Positions 1 through 10,404 of a DNA stretch of 64,000 nucleotides are shown here, piece by piece; within the stretch, counting starts at the first letter, position 1, and every line of letters begins with the position of its first letter. The DNA comes from Carallia brachiata (Eukaryota > Streptophyta > Magnoliopsida > Malpighiales > Rhizophoraceae). The stretch covers positions 558,001 to 622,000 of the forward strand of contig JADCRB010000160.1 in assembly GCA_021464245.1 (NCBI GenBank), in the 5' to 3' direction. The notes beneath the pieces were generated by a model. It was not told the origin of the DNA. It saw nothing but the letters and a program-made list of their open reading frames with translations, and did no database searches. The position numbers and the translations under genes are program-made.

Positions 1-559
1 ATGTAGATATTGTAACTTCGACAATTGTTGTAGGGGCTTGATCTCAATTGGAATAGCTTGATTCAGGTGAGAGTCATAGGGAGTTTGATCTCAAGCGGAT
101 TAGTTAGACTCCATTGAGTGCCGTAGTGGATTGATCTCAGACAGATATTTAATATTTTAAATTTTTCGCCTGGCAAATCTAACTTATTGGCGAACAGAGA
201 GCATATACCAAAAATTATTTGGAAATAAGTATATTTAATATTTTGGACTTTTAATCTAAAATATCCACTTCAGTGGCTTCAAAAGAGTATACACTCAAAA
301 TACAAAAACGAGTTGAGGAGGAATTTGTTTTCAATGAATTTCTTTTTTTCCTTTGGGGATGCCCTAGGAGAAACCCGCTCCATGTGCCACTAACTGACCA
401 ATTGCCGACTATTTGCGCTTTCTCTCTTTTTTAATTTTTTTTTTATTTTTACAATTTTGACAAGCAATACTTGGCTTTTTTTTAGCAAGAAACTGTAAAG
501 GATCTATAAGAAGTAGTGCTTAATTATAAAAAAATCATTTTACATTGCAATTGAGTTCT
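1..559. other. Unassigned AT-rich flank
   Basis: I see no coding region here. The first 150 bases repeat the short phrase TTGATCTCA several times with diverged spacing, which suggests old repeat DNA. The rest is T-rich. It ends where the foldback element begins. Confidence 0.4.
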
Positions 560-722
560 ACCACATAGATACGAATTTTTATACTCATCCACAAATTTGT
601 GATTGAGATTGTCAATTGTACAAATATAAGACCATAAGCACATAATTCCAAGGCCATGATTGTGGTTTTATGGTCTTATTTTTCTGTAACTAATGATCCT
701 AATTACACATTTGTGGGCGAAC
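560..722. mobile_element. Foldback (MITE-like) element interrupted by the Tat element
   Basis: The stretch from about 588 to 637 is an imperfect reverse complement of 669-722, with a hairpin loop near 650; ATAAGACCATAA pairs with TTATGGTCTTAT. The left arm continues outward as ACGAATTTTTA (571-581). Its partner is missing next to 722 but reappears beyond the LTR element as TAAAAATTCGTGTCTAT at about 11412-11428. The right arm therefore seems to have been split by insertion of the 10.7-kb retrotransposon. Outer ends and target duplication are not resolved. Confidence 0.45.
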
Positions 723-796
723 TGTAAACAATTAAAAAAAAATAAGAAGAAAAGGTTGAAAAGTAAACCCACGTGTTGCATGACATTGAGCATCTT

Positions 797-915
797 CAAA
801 TTTGGTTGACAAAATTCTTGCATTTCCTTCAAACTTGGCTAGCAGATTTGTGCATTTTCAAACTAGGTTGGCAAATCCATGCACCTGCTAAATTTTCTTC
901 AAGATTGGCTGGGTA
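797..915 (+). repeat. U3 tandem repeats, about 30 bp unit
   Basis: Four diverged units follow one another, each of the form TTCAAAcTtGGcTgGCAaA followed by TGCA. They lie just upstream of the LTR TATA box, the usual place for LTR enhancer repeats. The same array is in the 3' LTR (about 10478-10600). The related - strand element has a quite different repeat at this position. Confidence 0.65.
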
Positions 916-945
916 AGTTAGGTGGAATAATAAATTCCCTTGGCT

Positions 946-954
946 TATAAATAG
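946..954 (+). promoter_or_regulatory. LTR TATA box
   Basis: TATAAATAG lies at the end of U3, about 225 bases into the LTR. The 3' LTR has a weaker version, TATAATAG, at 10629-10636. The - strand element has TATAAATAG at the matching place in both of its LTRs. Confidence 0.65.
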
Positions 955-1751
955 ATCGATCCAAGATCTTACAAAGGCATTGGTAAAAAAAAAAAAAGGG
1001 GCAATTACAGAAAGTTGCAAAAATTTCAATTCCATTTGTATTACCACCTTTCTCTTACATTTTTATACTCTGAGTGTACCTTCCCCCGATCATTCAGCAA
1101 ATCTATAAACAAAAAAAAAAAAAAGAAAATTTGAGAGAAAAAAAAAATTTGAAAAATCTCTGAAGAATTTTTTTTTTCTTACGTGTTTTTATTTGAGAGA
1201 AAAAAAAAATTTTAAAAATCTCTCAAGAAAATTTTTCTTTTTCCTACGTGTTTTTATTTTGCGGTATACTCTCCTAACTTCTTTTTGAGAGATATTTCAG
1301 GTATAAACTCCAAAAAATTTACTGTATCCATTTCTAAATTTATTTTTGTGAGAATATATCTAAAAATATCAAAATATTACAGATCCGGTTGAGATCAAGT
1401 ATCATACGGCGCTCAGTAAAGTCCAGACACCTCATCCGAGAACAAACCCCTTCAACCCTAGGTGAAATCAAGCCAGATCGAGTCAAATCAAATCTCAGCG
1501 GTTCTTAACCGTAGTCCAAACGTCCAAATCAGATTCAGTTTCAGTCTACCCAATTCAAGATAAAACTGTGGAAATTATTTCTGTCAAGATGAAGCTCGTG
1601 CAGCCTTGACGGAGTCACCAAGGAGCACTAATCGGAGGATATACGAAGATCGACCCCACACAAATTTTCTTTTCTTTTAAATTTTTATTTGTAATTTGTA
1701 TTTTTAAGTCTAACTGTTGCAGACTCGAGATTTACGCCCGTTACAAATTTC

Positions 1752-1769
1752 TGGCACGCTCGATGGGAC
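1752..1769 (+). other. Putative primer binding site
   Basis: TGGCACGCTCGATGGGACC starts six bases after the LTR end, the usual place for a tRNA primer site, and begins with the required TGG. The - strand element has TGGTACGCTCGGTGGACC at the same place. I do not assign the primer tRNA. Confidence 0.55.
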
Positions 1770-1790
1770 CTTTTCACCTATCATCTCTTG

Positions 1791-1950
1791 TTCCTTAAAA
1801 AAAAAAGAAAACAAAAGGTAAAAAGGGAGCCGACAGGAAAAAAGAAAAGAAAAACAAGGCAAAAGGGGAGCCAAGAAAAAAAAAAGAAAAAGAGAAAGAA
1901 AAGAGAAAAAGACAAAACACAAAAAAGACAAAAAAAAAAAGGGATTTTTT
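1791..1950 (+). repeat. Purine-rich leader
   Basis: A run of A with short G interruptions fills the space between primer site and gag. A matching A/G-rich tract, read on the - strand, is in the sister element (22972-23155). A T-rich stretch ending in ACAG or AACAG just before gag looks like a splice acceptor in both, but no donor is identified. Confidence 0.5.
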
Positions 1951-1970
1951 TAACAGGTATCTAACACATC

Positions 1971-3660
1971 GAATGACACTAAAAAGGAGTACAACCGCTG
2001 CCGCAAAAAAGAAGGCGACTACTCCACTGCCTATGCCAACTACCCTACCTGGGTACGCAGACCCAGAAACCCGCGGACAGACACAATTCCTTACATTCCA
2101 AATCCGAAAAAATATTGAAATGGAGAGTCTACGGCTCGCACAATAACAGGATCTCTCCCTTGACTTTCTTGCTGTATGGAAGAGTTGATCACCCACCCTG
2201 ATCGAAGTTAGGGGCAACACGACGAAGCCTGCTCAACAGAATTTGACTCATTTTGTAGAGATCTACACAGAGGAATCAGAAGAGCCCTTTACCCCAGTCT
2301 TTCGTGGAGCTTCGTCTACCAACACCGGCGTTGTTGCAATCATGATGACCAATACAACCAGCACAGAATAAAGGATAACAAAATTGGAGAACAAGATTTT
2401 GCAGCTCATCAGAGTAGTAGAGGAAAAAATCAATAGATCGCCACTCTCAAAGGAAAAGCCTCGATCCAAGTTGACCCCGAGATCCGCATCGACCAACCAT
2501 ATCCACCTGGTTTCACTCCAGAAGCCACACCAGCCGACGTCTTCACTGCAGAAAAGTAACTAGGTAGTTCTACACAACTGCCACCCTCAAATTCTATAAC
2601 TTCGATATCTGTTCAATAATTGCAGGAAATGATAGCTAATACGATCTGCCTGCAACAAGTTACATCCTTCTAAGGATCACAGAGGTACGTCAAACCGTAT
2701 ACCAAACGGATCGAAAATCTCAACATGTCTTTGGGCTACCAGCCGCCCAAGTTTCAACAATTCGACAGATAAGACGATCCTAAACAATAGATCGCCCACT
2801 TCATTGAAACCTGTAATAACGCAGGGACTTACGGAGATCTCTTGGTGAAGCAGTTTGTTCGTTCATTCAGGGAGACCGCTTTTACCTAGTTCATAAATCT
2901 TGAACCAGAATCAATTGACAGTTGGGAATAACTACAACGAGAGTTCCTGAACATATTTTTCAGCACTCGAAGGACGGTAAGTATGATGGAGCTTACCAGC
3001 ACCAAACAAAGGAAATGAAAGGCCATTGTGGAATACATCAACAGATGGCGTGCCCTTAGCTTGGACTGCAAAGATCGTCTGATGGAGTCTTCTGCTGTAG
3101 AGATGTGCATCCAGGGAATGTATTGAGAACTGTTATACATCCTGCAGGGCATCAAACCCCGAACCTTCGAAGAACTGTCAACCCGCGCACATGATATGGA
3201 GATAAGCATCCAGACTTCTGGAGGCACGGTTCCCATCCAACTAGACCAGCAAGGAGGCAGAAGGGAGACTAAGAAACTCAACAGCTTAGGAAAAGGCAAA
3301 GAAGTGATGACTGTTGAAACTGCACCAGTAAAAGTGGGAGCTAAAGCTAAGGTAAATCCAACCCAAATAACTCAGCCAAAACAACAGGAAAGGCGGAAGG
3401 TGACATTGCGAGAGCTGGAGCAGAAACAATATCTATTTCTCGACTAAACGTTCCAGACATTCTTGACCAACTCTTGGAGGCAAAGCTGATCGAACTCCCA
3501 GAGTGCAAGCGGCCAAATGAAAAGGATCGAGTCAGCGATCCAAGATTTTCAAAATATCACTACATAGTAAGTCATCCAACCGATAAATATTTTATCCTGA
3601 AAGAGCTAATCATGAAGTTCAAGAGCCAGAATAAAATCATTCTAGACTAGGAAAGCGTGA
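1971..3660 (+). pseudogene. gag remnant of the + strand Tat element
   Basis: The ATG at 1971 opens the same N-terminal region as in the sister element (MTLKRSTT here, MTPKRITA there). The retrotransposon gag domain (about 2640-3240) is recognisable by segments such as ETAF(T)W, FINLEPESI and [13 protein letters not shown]. A KYHxxVSHPT segment near 3555, probably a modified zinc-knuckle region, ends the recognisable part. Many stops and frame changes break the frame, for instance TAG in place of tryptophan at about 2887. The protein would have formed the virus-like particle. Confidence 0.8.
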
Positions 3661-3954
3661 CCTCAGCAAACCAAACCACCATCACTTCAAATCCATCAGA
3701 AGAGGCGACACACCGTAAGGGGGAGCCGCTCGACGATAAAGTCGACAATGGAGAAGGTATATGAAGCTCTTCAAACTCTTCTCGCTAACCCTCAGCTGTT
3801 TGCAACTTTGCAATCTACAGAAGTGTGACAGAATCAAGTCAGCAATACTCTCCACACCTCAGTTGGATCTCTGCCATCAGGTGATTCCAACTCGACGGAG
3901 CATCAAGCGATCCAAAATCACGTCGGATGTTACTTCGCTATCTCATTTTCAGAT

Positions 3955-4302
3955 AAGGATCTCCTGCTGGGGTCGAAGCCCCACAATTGGCCACTGTATG
4001 TATCGGGCTATGTGAGAGAACAGAAGGTCCGATGTATTCTGATCGAAAATGGCTCTGCAATCAATATTATCCCAAAATTCACTATAAAGGAGCTCAGCAT
4101 CGGCATTGATGAGTTATCAGACAGTCGCTTGATGATTCATGACTTTAATCAAGGAGGACAGAAAGTAATTGGGATGATTCGATTAGAGCTGACTATCGAT
4201 AATTTCACTTTTAGCATTTTGTTTCACATTATTGATGCACGTACTACATATAAGATGCTACTAGGACGACCGCGGATTCATGAAATGGAGTTGTGCTCTT
4301 AA
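3955..4302 (+). pseudogene. Retroviral-type aspartic protease remnant
   Basis: The open stretch 4012-4302 reads through the protease active-site region, where IENGSAINIIP stands for the IDDGSAVNIIP of the sister copy. The catalytic aspartate is replaced by asparagine here. The flap and C-terminal part follow (LMIHDFNQGGQ, KMLLGRP). It would have cut the gag-pol polyprotein. The region 4303-5320 is a poorly conserved linker before RT and is full of stops. Confidence 0.75.
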
Positions 4303-5320
4303 GTCTGCATCACTACTTCAAGTGCTACAAGGATGGCATTCAAAAGGTCAATGCTGAATTAAAGCTGTTTGATGATGTTGAATCACATTTGGTAGATGTA
4401 GTCTTCTACACCGACATAGACAATCCGGAGATCGTTCCATAAAAAGATACTTGGACTGGGGGCATCCACAAAGAAGGAAAAGTTGTTGAAAACCCTGCCA
4501 ATGCTCAACCTTAGGCTCCAACAATTGAAAAGCTGCCACAGCCTGCTGAATTTCGTCCGAAGGATGTTGCATCTTTGAGCTCCACTCCAGTCTTATGCTA
4601 CGTGCCAAAGTGACGACGTCCAGAAGGTCAGCCCCCTTTCTCTTATTGCATAAATCCTAAACAGGAGGAAGGATACAATCAATCCAAGACAAAAGAACTG
4701 CACAACTTCAAGAGACTTACACTCTGTCAATACCAAAGATTGAGCCGATTTTGTCCTCAAAACCATTAAAGGTCTTGTTCAGACCCCTCACGGGGGTAGT
4801 TGAAGGCGGCTCACTTTCAGAAAGAAGAACACATGAAGGATTCGATCCTAATGCACAAGCTCTTTGCCAAGGCGGGCTATAACTTCTCAAACCCGAGCAC
4901 AATGGGTATGCTGCCATCGACGCATGGCACCACTTCTCAATCATCACAGTCCTGACCCGGCTTAGGCTATTAAGAGAAGTCACCTATGCAGATCACGCTA
5001 AAGAGCCAAAGTAGAGCAACTAATGTACATGCCATCACCGTCACCACCAAACAGGACAGGCCTGTCCAATTAAACAGAGAAGATGAAGTCAAAATCTCTG
5101 CATTACACGTCACAATTAGTAAGGAGGCTGATTCTGACTCATCGAACAGCGAAGTAAAGAGGCTCCCCCGAAACTCGAGGATGGTGGCCAGGCAACTGTT
5201 GATGAACTCAAAGAGGTCAATCTTAGCTCCTCAAAAGATCCCCGACCTACATTTGTAAGTGCTTTACTTACTGCAGAAGAAGAGCAAGAATATGTTCAGG
5301 TATTAAGTCAATACAGGGTC

Positions 5321-6050
5321 GTGTTCGCATGGAGTTACAAAAAAATGCCCGGACATGACCCGAAGATCGCGGTGCATCGTCTAGCAACAAAGAAGGGTGT
5401 TCGTTATGTCAAGCAGCCACAACGATGGTTCTGCCCAGAACTGATTCCACAAATCGAGGAGGAAGTCAACAAGCTGATCAATGCTGGTTTCATCCGAGAG
5501 GTCACCTACCCAACGTGGATTGCCAATATAGTCCCAGTAAGAAAGAAGAATGGACAGCTAAGGGTATGTGTTGACTTTTGAGATCTTAATAGGGCCTGTC
5601 CGAAAGATGACTTTCCGTTGCCCATAACAGAGATCATAGTTGATGCAACAACAGGCCACAAAGCATTGTCCTTCATGGATGGTTCTTCAGGCTATAACCA
5701 GATCAAGATGGCACCAGAAGATGAGGAGTTGACAGCATTTCGCACCCCAAAAGGTATATATTGCTACAAAGTTATGTCATTCGGATTAAAAAATGCTAGC
5801 GCCACTTATCAGTGTGCCATACAAAAAATTTTTGATGACATGCCGCACAAGATTGTAGCTATGCCGATGACTTAGTAGTAAACACTAAGGAGCGCAAAGA
5901 TCACCTCGAGGATCTCAAAATAGTGTTTGAAAGGTTTCGTAGGCATCAGCTCAAAAGGAACCCTCTCAAGTGTACATTCGGTGTCACATCAGGAAAGTTT
6001 CTTGGGTTCGTGGTGCGCCATCGTGGAATCGAAATTGATCAGTCAAAGGT
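5321..6050 (+). pseudogene. Reverse transcriptase remnant
   Basis: Fragments read VFAWSYKKMPG, the primer grip region NGQLRVCVDF, LSFMDGSSGYNQIKM and FGLKNASATYQ, all standard Ty3/gypsy RT blocks. The catalytic box is YADDLVV near 5850-5873, but a small deletion just before it shifts the frame. A TGA replaces the arginine after CVDF at 5579. RT continues to about 6050 (FLGFVVRHRGIEI). Confidence 0.85.
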
Positions 6051-6680
6051 TGAGACAATTCAAAAGATGCCTGAACCTAAAAACCTACACGAGCTGTGAA
6101 GTCTACAAGGAAGTTGGCCTACATTTGCCGTTTCATCTCCAACTCAGCTAGGAGGTGTCAACCTTTCCATCGGCTGATGAAGAAGGATGTCAACTTCGAG
6201 TGGGATGAAATTTGTAGCAAAGCTTTCGAGAGCATAAAGAAGTACCTTTCCAATCCACCTGTCCTAGGAGCTCCAATTCAAGGAAAGCAGTTGATTCTCT
6301 ACATTGCAGTGCATGAAAGATCTTTGGGAGTGCTACTTGCATAGGAAAATAAGTAAGGAAAAGAGGTTGCCCTATACTACTTGAGCAGAACCTTGAATGG
6401 TCCAGAGATGAACTACTCACTTATCGAGAAGACGTGTCTAGCGCTATTTTTTGTTGTTGATAAGCTAAAGCACTACATGCAAGCTCATACGATACATCTC
6501 ATTACCATAGGTGATCCTATCAAATATATCTTATCTAGACCAGTCTTGTCAGGACGACTTGCCAAGTGAGCAGTAATTCTACAGAGCTACAACATTGTCT
6601 TCATGCCCCAGAAAGTAGTCAAAAGACAAGCTCTAGCAGATTTCCTTGCAGATCACCCTGTCCCGTCCAATGTAAGTTCA
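6051..6680 (+). pseudogene. First RNase H (degenerate, Ty3-type) remnant
   Basis: It follows RT directly and includes a connection segment (MPEPKNLHEL), FEWDEICSKAFESIKKYL, and LILYIAVHERSLGVLLA where an active Ty3 RNase H would have a catalytic Asp-Ala-Ser. The aspartate is absent, as I would expect when a second RNase H has taken over. Frame shifts near 6100 and stop codons at 6342 and 6567 break it. Confidence 0.75.
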
Positions 6681-6689
6681 CAGATGATC

Positions 6690-7130
6690 TTCTGGATGAA
6701 GAGGTCTTTTACATTGAGACACTACCGCCATGGACGATGTTGTTCGATGGTGCAGCAAGGCGTGAAGGTGTTGGTGTCGGCATGGTGTATGTCACTCCTC
6801 AACGACAAATACTACTATATGCTATCATTCTCGGTGAGTTATGTTCAAATAATATTGCTGAATACCATGATTTAATCATTGGTCTTCAAATGGCTGTCGA
6901 TATGAAGATTCCAACTATAGAAGTCCAGAGATTCCCAGCTCGTCATCAACCAACTTAGAGGGTTGTATGATGTGAAGAAAGAGAACTTTGCGCCTTACCA
7001 TCAGCGTGCTCGACAGCTAATGAAAGAATTTGAAAGCATTACCTTGGAGCACGTGCCTCGACGAGAAAACACTCAGACTGACGCGTTGGCTAAACTGGCC
7101 ACTTCTCTTGCAAAGTCAGAATCCAGGCTA
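6690..7130 (+). pseudogene. Second RNase H remnant (Tat hallmark)
   Basis: MLFDGAARREGVGVG and SNNIAEYHDLIIGLQMA give the first aspartate and the glutamate of the DEDD active site. The third box (GDSQLVINQL in the sister copy) is frame-shifted here near 6930. The fourth is present as ENTQTDALAKLA. This domain removes RNA from the RNA-DNA hybrid in Tat elements. Confidence 0.8.
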
Positions 7131-8472
7131 CAGTTGTTGCCGTATGCCATAAATGGATCGTACCGCAGAAGGATGATTAAAAAACTACAGCAACCAACGT
7201 TGTATCTGTACGTCTTACGGAGGGCGAGGATTGGCGCCAACCAATCATTGACTACCTAAAGCACAAGAAACTACCTGAAGATCGCCGTCATAAGACAGAA
7301 ATTCAACGATGAACTCTCCACTTCATATATCTAAAAGATGCTCTGTATCGAAGGTCTTTTGATGGAGTTTTACTTCGCTGCCTTGGCAATGAAGAGGCAA
7401 AACAAGTTCTCGCTGAAGTACATTCTAGTGTTTGTGGCGGACATCAATCAGGGCCGAAATTGCACTTTCAACTCAGAAGAATGGGATATTACTGACCAAC
7501 CATGGTACGTGATTCCATTGAATTTGCTGAAACCTGTCAAGATTGTTAAATTCATGCCAATTACATACATCAACCATCAGAGCCACTGCATCCAACTGTC
7601 TCGTCTTGGCCCTTTGAAGTTTGGGGTCTCGACTTAGTGGGGCCCTTGCCAATGTCGTCCCTAGGCCACCTCTACATCCTGGCAGCAACAGACTATTTCT
7701 CGAAATGGGTCGAAGCAATTCCACTTAGAGAAGTAAAGAATGACCGTGTTGTCAATTTCATTCGGACTCATCTGATCTATCGCTATAGAGTCCCTCGGTT
7801 CATCATCACTAATAACAGCAAGCAGTTCTACAACAGCTTGGTGGACAAGTTCTGTGAAAAGTTCAAATTCAAGCAGGACAAGTCATCAATGCACAATGCC
7901 CCGGCTAATGGTTTGGCTAAAGTATTCAACAAGAACTTTGCACCTATTGCGGAAGGTAGTCTTTAAATCCAAAAGAAATTGGCATGACAGAATTCTGAAG
8001 GCATTATGGGCGTATCGTACAACTTACCGGACTCCAACATAGGCAACGTCATACTCACTTGTCTACGATGTCGAAGCAATACTGCCGTTAGAAACACATA
8101 TTTCATCTCTACACATGGCTGTTATGGAAAGACTCACACAAGAAGAGAATGCTCACCTACGTTTGGATGAGTTAGAAGCCCTCGATGAATGGAGACTTGA
8201 AGCACAATAGCAACTTGAGTGCTACCAAGCCCAGCTCACCAACACGCTCAACTGCAGGGTCCGCCCTCGATCTTCAAGTTGAGAACCTTGTTCTTATAGT
8301 ACGACAACCCATCAACTTGAAGCACTGGCCTGGTGACAAGCTTACTTCCAAATGGGACGGGCCATACTTAGTGCAGGAGGCCTATTCTCACAACACTTAC
8401 ATGCTATTAGACCAAAAAGGCATCCTAATTGGCCCGATCAATGATAAATTTCTGAAGCAGTATTATGTGTAA
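7131..8472 (+). pseudogene. Integrase remnant, end of pol
   Basis: The core reads LDLVGPLPMSSLGHLYILAATDYFSKWVEAIPL, with the first catalytic aspartate kept (shown here as separate blocks LDLVGP and TDYFSKWVEAIPL). The second is lost (ITNNS for ITDNG), and the catalytic glutamate is replaced by lysine (NGLAKVF). The C-terminal end KHWPGDKLTSKWDGPYLV is the usual post-core tail. The frame ends at TAA 8470-8472. The zinc-binding N-terminus (about 7131-7600) is in fragments. Confidence 0.85.
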
Positions 8473-8745
8473 ATATGTTAAAAAAAATCAAAAAAATCAA
8501 AAAAATAAAAAAAACCAAAAAAGAAAAAAAAAAGTCTGTAAGTCCCGATTTGAAAGCCCAAGCGAAAGTCTAAACTCGAAAGTCCAAGCCCAAATCAAGA
8601 AAGCCCAAAAACTCAAGTTCAATTCAAGACCCAAACACAAAACCTAAGCCCAAAAACCCAAATCCAATCCAAAATCCGAAACCCAAATATCCCAAGTTCC
8701 AGACACAGTCCAGAACCCAAGTTCAAAATCCAATCTAACTCCTGA
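8473..8745 (+). repeat. A-rich tract and CCCAAA minisatellite after pol
   Basis: An A-rich tract (8475-8535) is followed by diverged repeats built on CCCAAAxxCAAxTC. The sister element has both in the same order (16130-16510, read on the - strand), with a longer homopolymer and a clearer repeat. This block separates pol from the captured homeobox unit. Confidence 0.6.
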
Positions 8746-8755
8746 CCCACATGAG

Positions 8756-8762
8756 TATAAAT
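8756..8762 (+). promoter_or_regulatory. TATA-like box ahead of the WOX-like ORF
   Basis: TATAAAT lies 119 bases before the ATG at 8875. The sister element has TACAAAC here but a better TATAAAAG closer in (16071-16078). This suggests the captured unit brought a promoter and 5' leader. It is a sequence match only. Confidence 0.4.
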
Positions 8763-8874
8763 TGTGAACGGCCCAAAAATACAAAAGCAATCGTGAGTTT
8801 GAGTCTGAGTATCTGCTTTAGTCTCGCTTCAGTCTTCCCTGAATATCAAACCTTTGCTCCTGTACAGCAGAAAA

Positions 8875-9502
8875 ATGGAACCATCTGCAGAACAACAGGT
8901 TAAGGAAGAAGAAAGGTCACCCCAAAAAAGATGACACCCAATTATGGCGTAACTGCAAATTTTAGAGGAGTTCTTCTACAACAATGAAGGTATTATCCCT
9001 AACTCATCATAGATTCTCCAACTTGTTTCACGATTACGCCCGCTAGGGGCAGTCGAAGGAAAAAATGTATATTTTTTTGTTCCAGAATCGGAAAAACATA
9101 GAGAGAGCGGCGTTGCGAGATGCTATTTCCAAAGTACAGCCTATCGTTCCAATAGTAGATTTCACCGGTACAGCTTCACCCTGAAATGAAGCAGGTCCGA
9201 GCTCTACCACTACAATGGTCTCTCCAGGCTATATTGATCAAAGTCGTAGCCTGTGGAAGCGTACGTACTGGTCTTGGTGGTCTTACGGAGTTAGCCAAGG
9301 GTTCATCCCTCCTAAATACTTAAGTCTAGGAGGAACTTTTCTAGCAGAAAGAAGTAATTCCGGCGAAACTTTACCTCTCTTTCCAGAATATTCCGGCAGC
9401 ATCAACCAGCCTAAAAGCTTTAGCAACGTCAACATCATCGGCCCACCGGACGAGGACGGACTTGACTTGGAGCTGCGCCATGGGCCCCGTCAGGACGGCT
9501 GA
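8875..9502 (+). pseudogene. Captured WUSCHEL/WOX-like homeobox ORF (copy 1, broken)
   Basis: From ATG 8875 the reading goes through a homeodomain: SPxxR-stop-HP, then LQILEEFF, GIIPNSS, QLVSRLRPL and VEGKNV. One extra T in the run at about 9070-9077 shifts the frame inside helix 3, after which it reads FQNRK with the homeodomain asparagine. The rest is open apart from a TGA at 9181-9183: TGA 9500 closes a frame holding the WUS-box ETLPLFP (9365-9385) and an EAR-like LDLELRH. WOX proteins are plant transcription factors that control stem-cell identity; the WUS-box and EAR motif mediate repression. Lesions are W to TGA at about codon 20, TAA at codon 26 (shared with copy 2), CAG to TAG in helix 2, the frameshift and the TGA. 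It lies sense to pol, between integrase and the 3' LTR. Confidence 0.85.
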
Positions 9503-10404
9503 CAAGATAAGGTGCAACGACTTCTGCGGCACACGGTAACGACTTTCGTGACGCGCGTCAGCCACTGCCTCTCTTATCTCTTATACGGGACAGGGACGTG
9601 GAGGACCCTACTAGACTCTGCGTACCTTCTTTTAACTTTTCAAAAAGAAAAGAAAATCTTTGGTGTATATTTATATATCCTACATTCTCGAGTTATAACA
9701 CTTACCCTTCAACTCTTCTTTTTCTAAAAAAAAAAAAAAAAAGGCTAGTCTCTATACTTGTCTCAGAAAGTTCTTTGATCAAGAAGTTGGAGGTGCACGA
9801 GCTAAAAAAAGAAGGAGTAGTCCTCCTCGAGGAAACCCTAAAAGATCTCGAAACTCAGTCTCCAATAACAATGGTGTCATGGAGTTTCAACCACTCTCCT
9901 TAGTTCACATCTACCACAGAGGGACGAGAAACTGCAATTATCCTCATTTTCCTTCAGATGCGGCGACGTACAAGGAAGTTTCAACTACTCTCCTTTCGTC
10001 AGAGCAGACTCAAGAATCTTCACTACAGCCCGTCTCCCTATGTGCAGGCCTTGAAGTTCTGTAGTCCTGGACCTTCCTAATGGGAAGGTTCAAGTTCTTT
10101 ACCTACCGGATTATCCTCACCGGAGTTATGGAACTTCAAGACATATAAAAAATCCTTTGCGAATTATGGAAGCTCGACGTCACCTGGAGGCAAAATGTCA
10201 ATTTCTATATTGGCTGGAAGGCTGACTTCCTCAAGATCATATTGGTTTCCATTGCAATCCAACAACAGTTAGGCACAGTCGAAGTCAAAAGACTTCAACA
10301 TTCAGTGTTCATCAAAACATCTCAAGTTTCAAACTGGACTTCAAGATTCGGTTCGGATCACGACCGCAACGTTCTTCCTCACCGAATCTTGCAGTGAGAG
10401 CATT
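9503..10404 (+). other. Conserved block between WOX-like ORF and 3' LTR
   Basis: It matches 14421-15362 of the sister element nearly end to end. It contains a TATA-like stretch TATATTTATATATCC (about 9666-9680), then a conserved reading frame KKLEVHELKKEG (about 9780-9815) and a short ORF at 9879-10064. The last bases before the LTR, GCAGTGAGAGCATT (10391-10404), sit where the polypurine tract should be. I do not recognise a gene family here. It could be the 3' end of the captured gene or a second captured unit. Confidence 0.5.
9879..10064 (+). CDS. Short conserved ORF of unknown function (copy 1)
   Basis: The 61-codon frame starts MEFQPLSLVHIYHRG and ends VSLCAGLEVL. The sister element keeps the same start, nearly the same stop and about three quarters of the residues (14756-14947). 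No domain, signal peptide or membrane segment is apparent. Conservation may simply reflect shared descent of the DNA, so coding status is open. Confidence 0.3.
   Translation: MEFQPLSLVHIYHRGTRNCNYPHFPSDAATYKEVSTTLLSSEQTQESSLQPVSLCAGLEVL

Larger units (their letters stand above)
723..1745 (+). repeat. 5' LTR of the + strand Tat element
   Basis: It begins TGTAAACA at 723 and ends CCCGTTACA at 1745, with the primer-site region just after. It matches 10405-11400 over nearly its full length, though both copies are diverged. The 3' half (about 1270-1745) also matches the LTRs of the - strand element, but the 5' half (U3) does not. Confidence 0.85.

Noticed and set aside
1710..2220. ORFs of phenylalanine, leucine and serine opposite the gag leader
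   Set aside because: They are the antisense reading of an A/G-rich tract and the start of gag; composition artefact.
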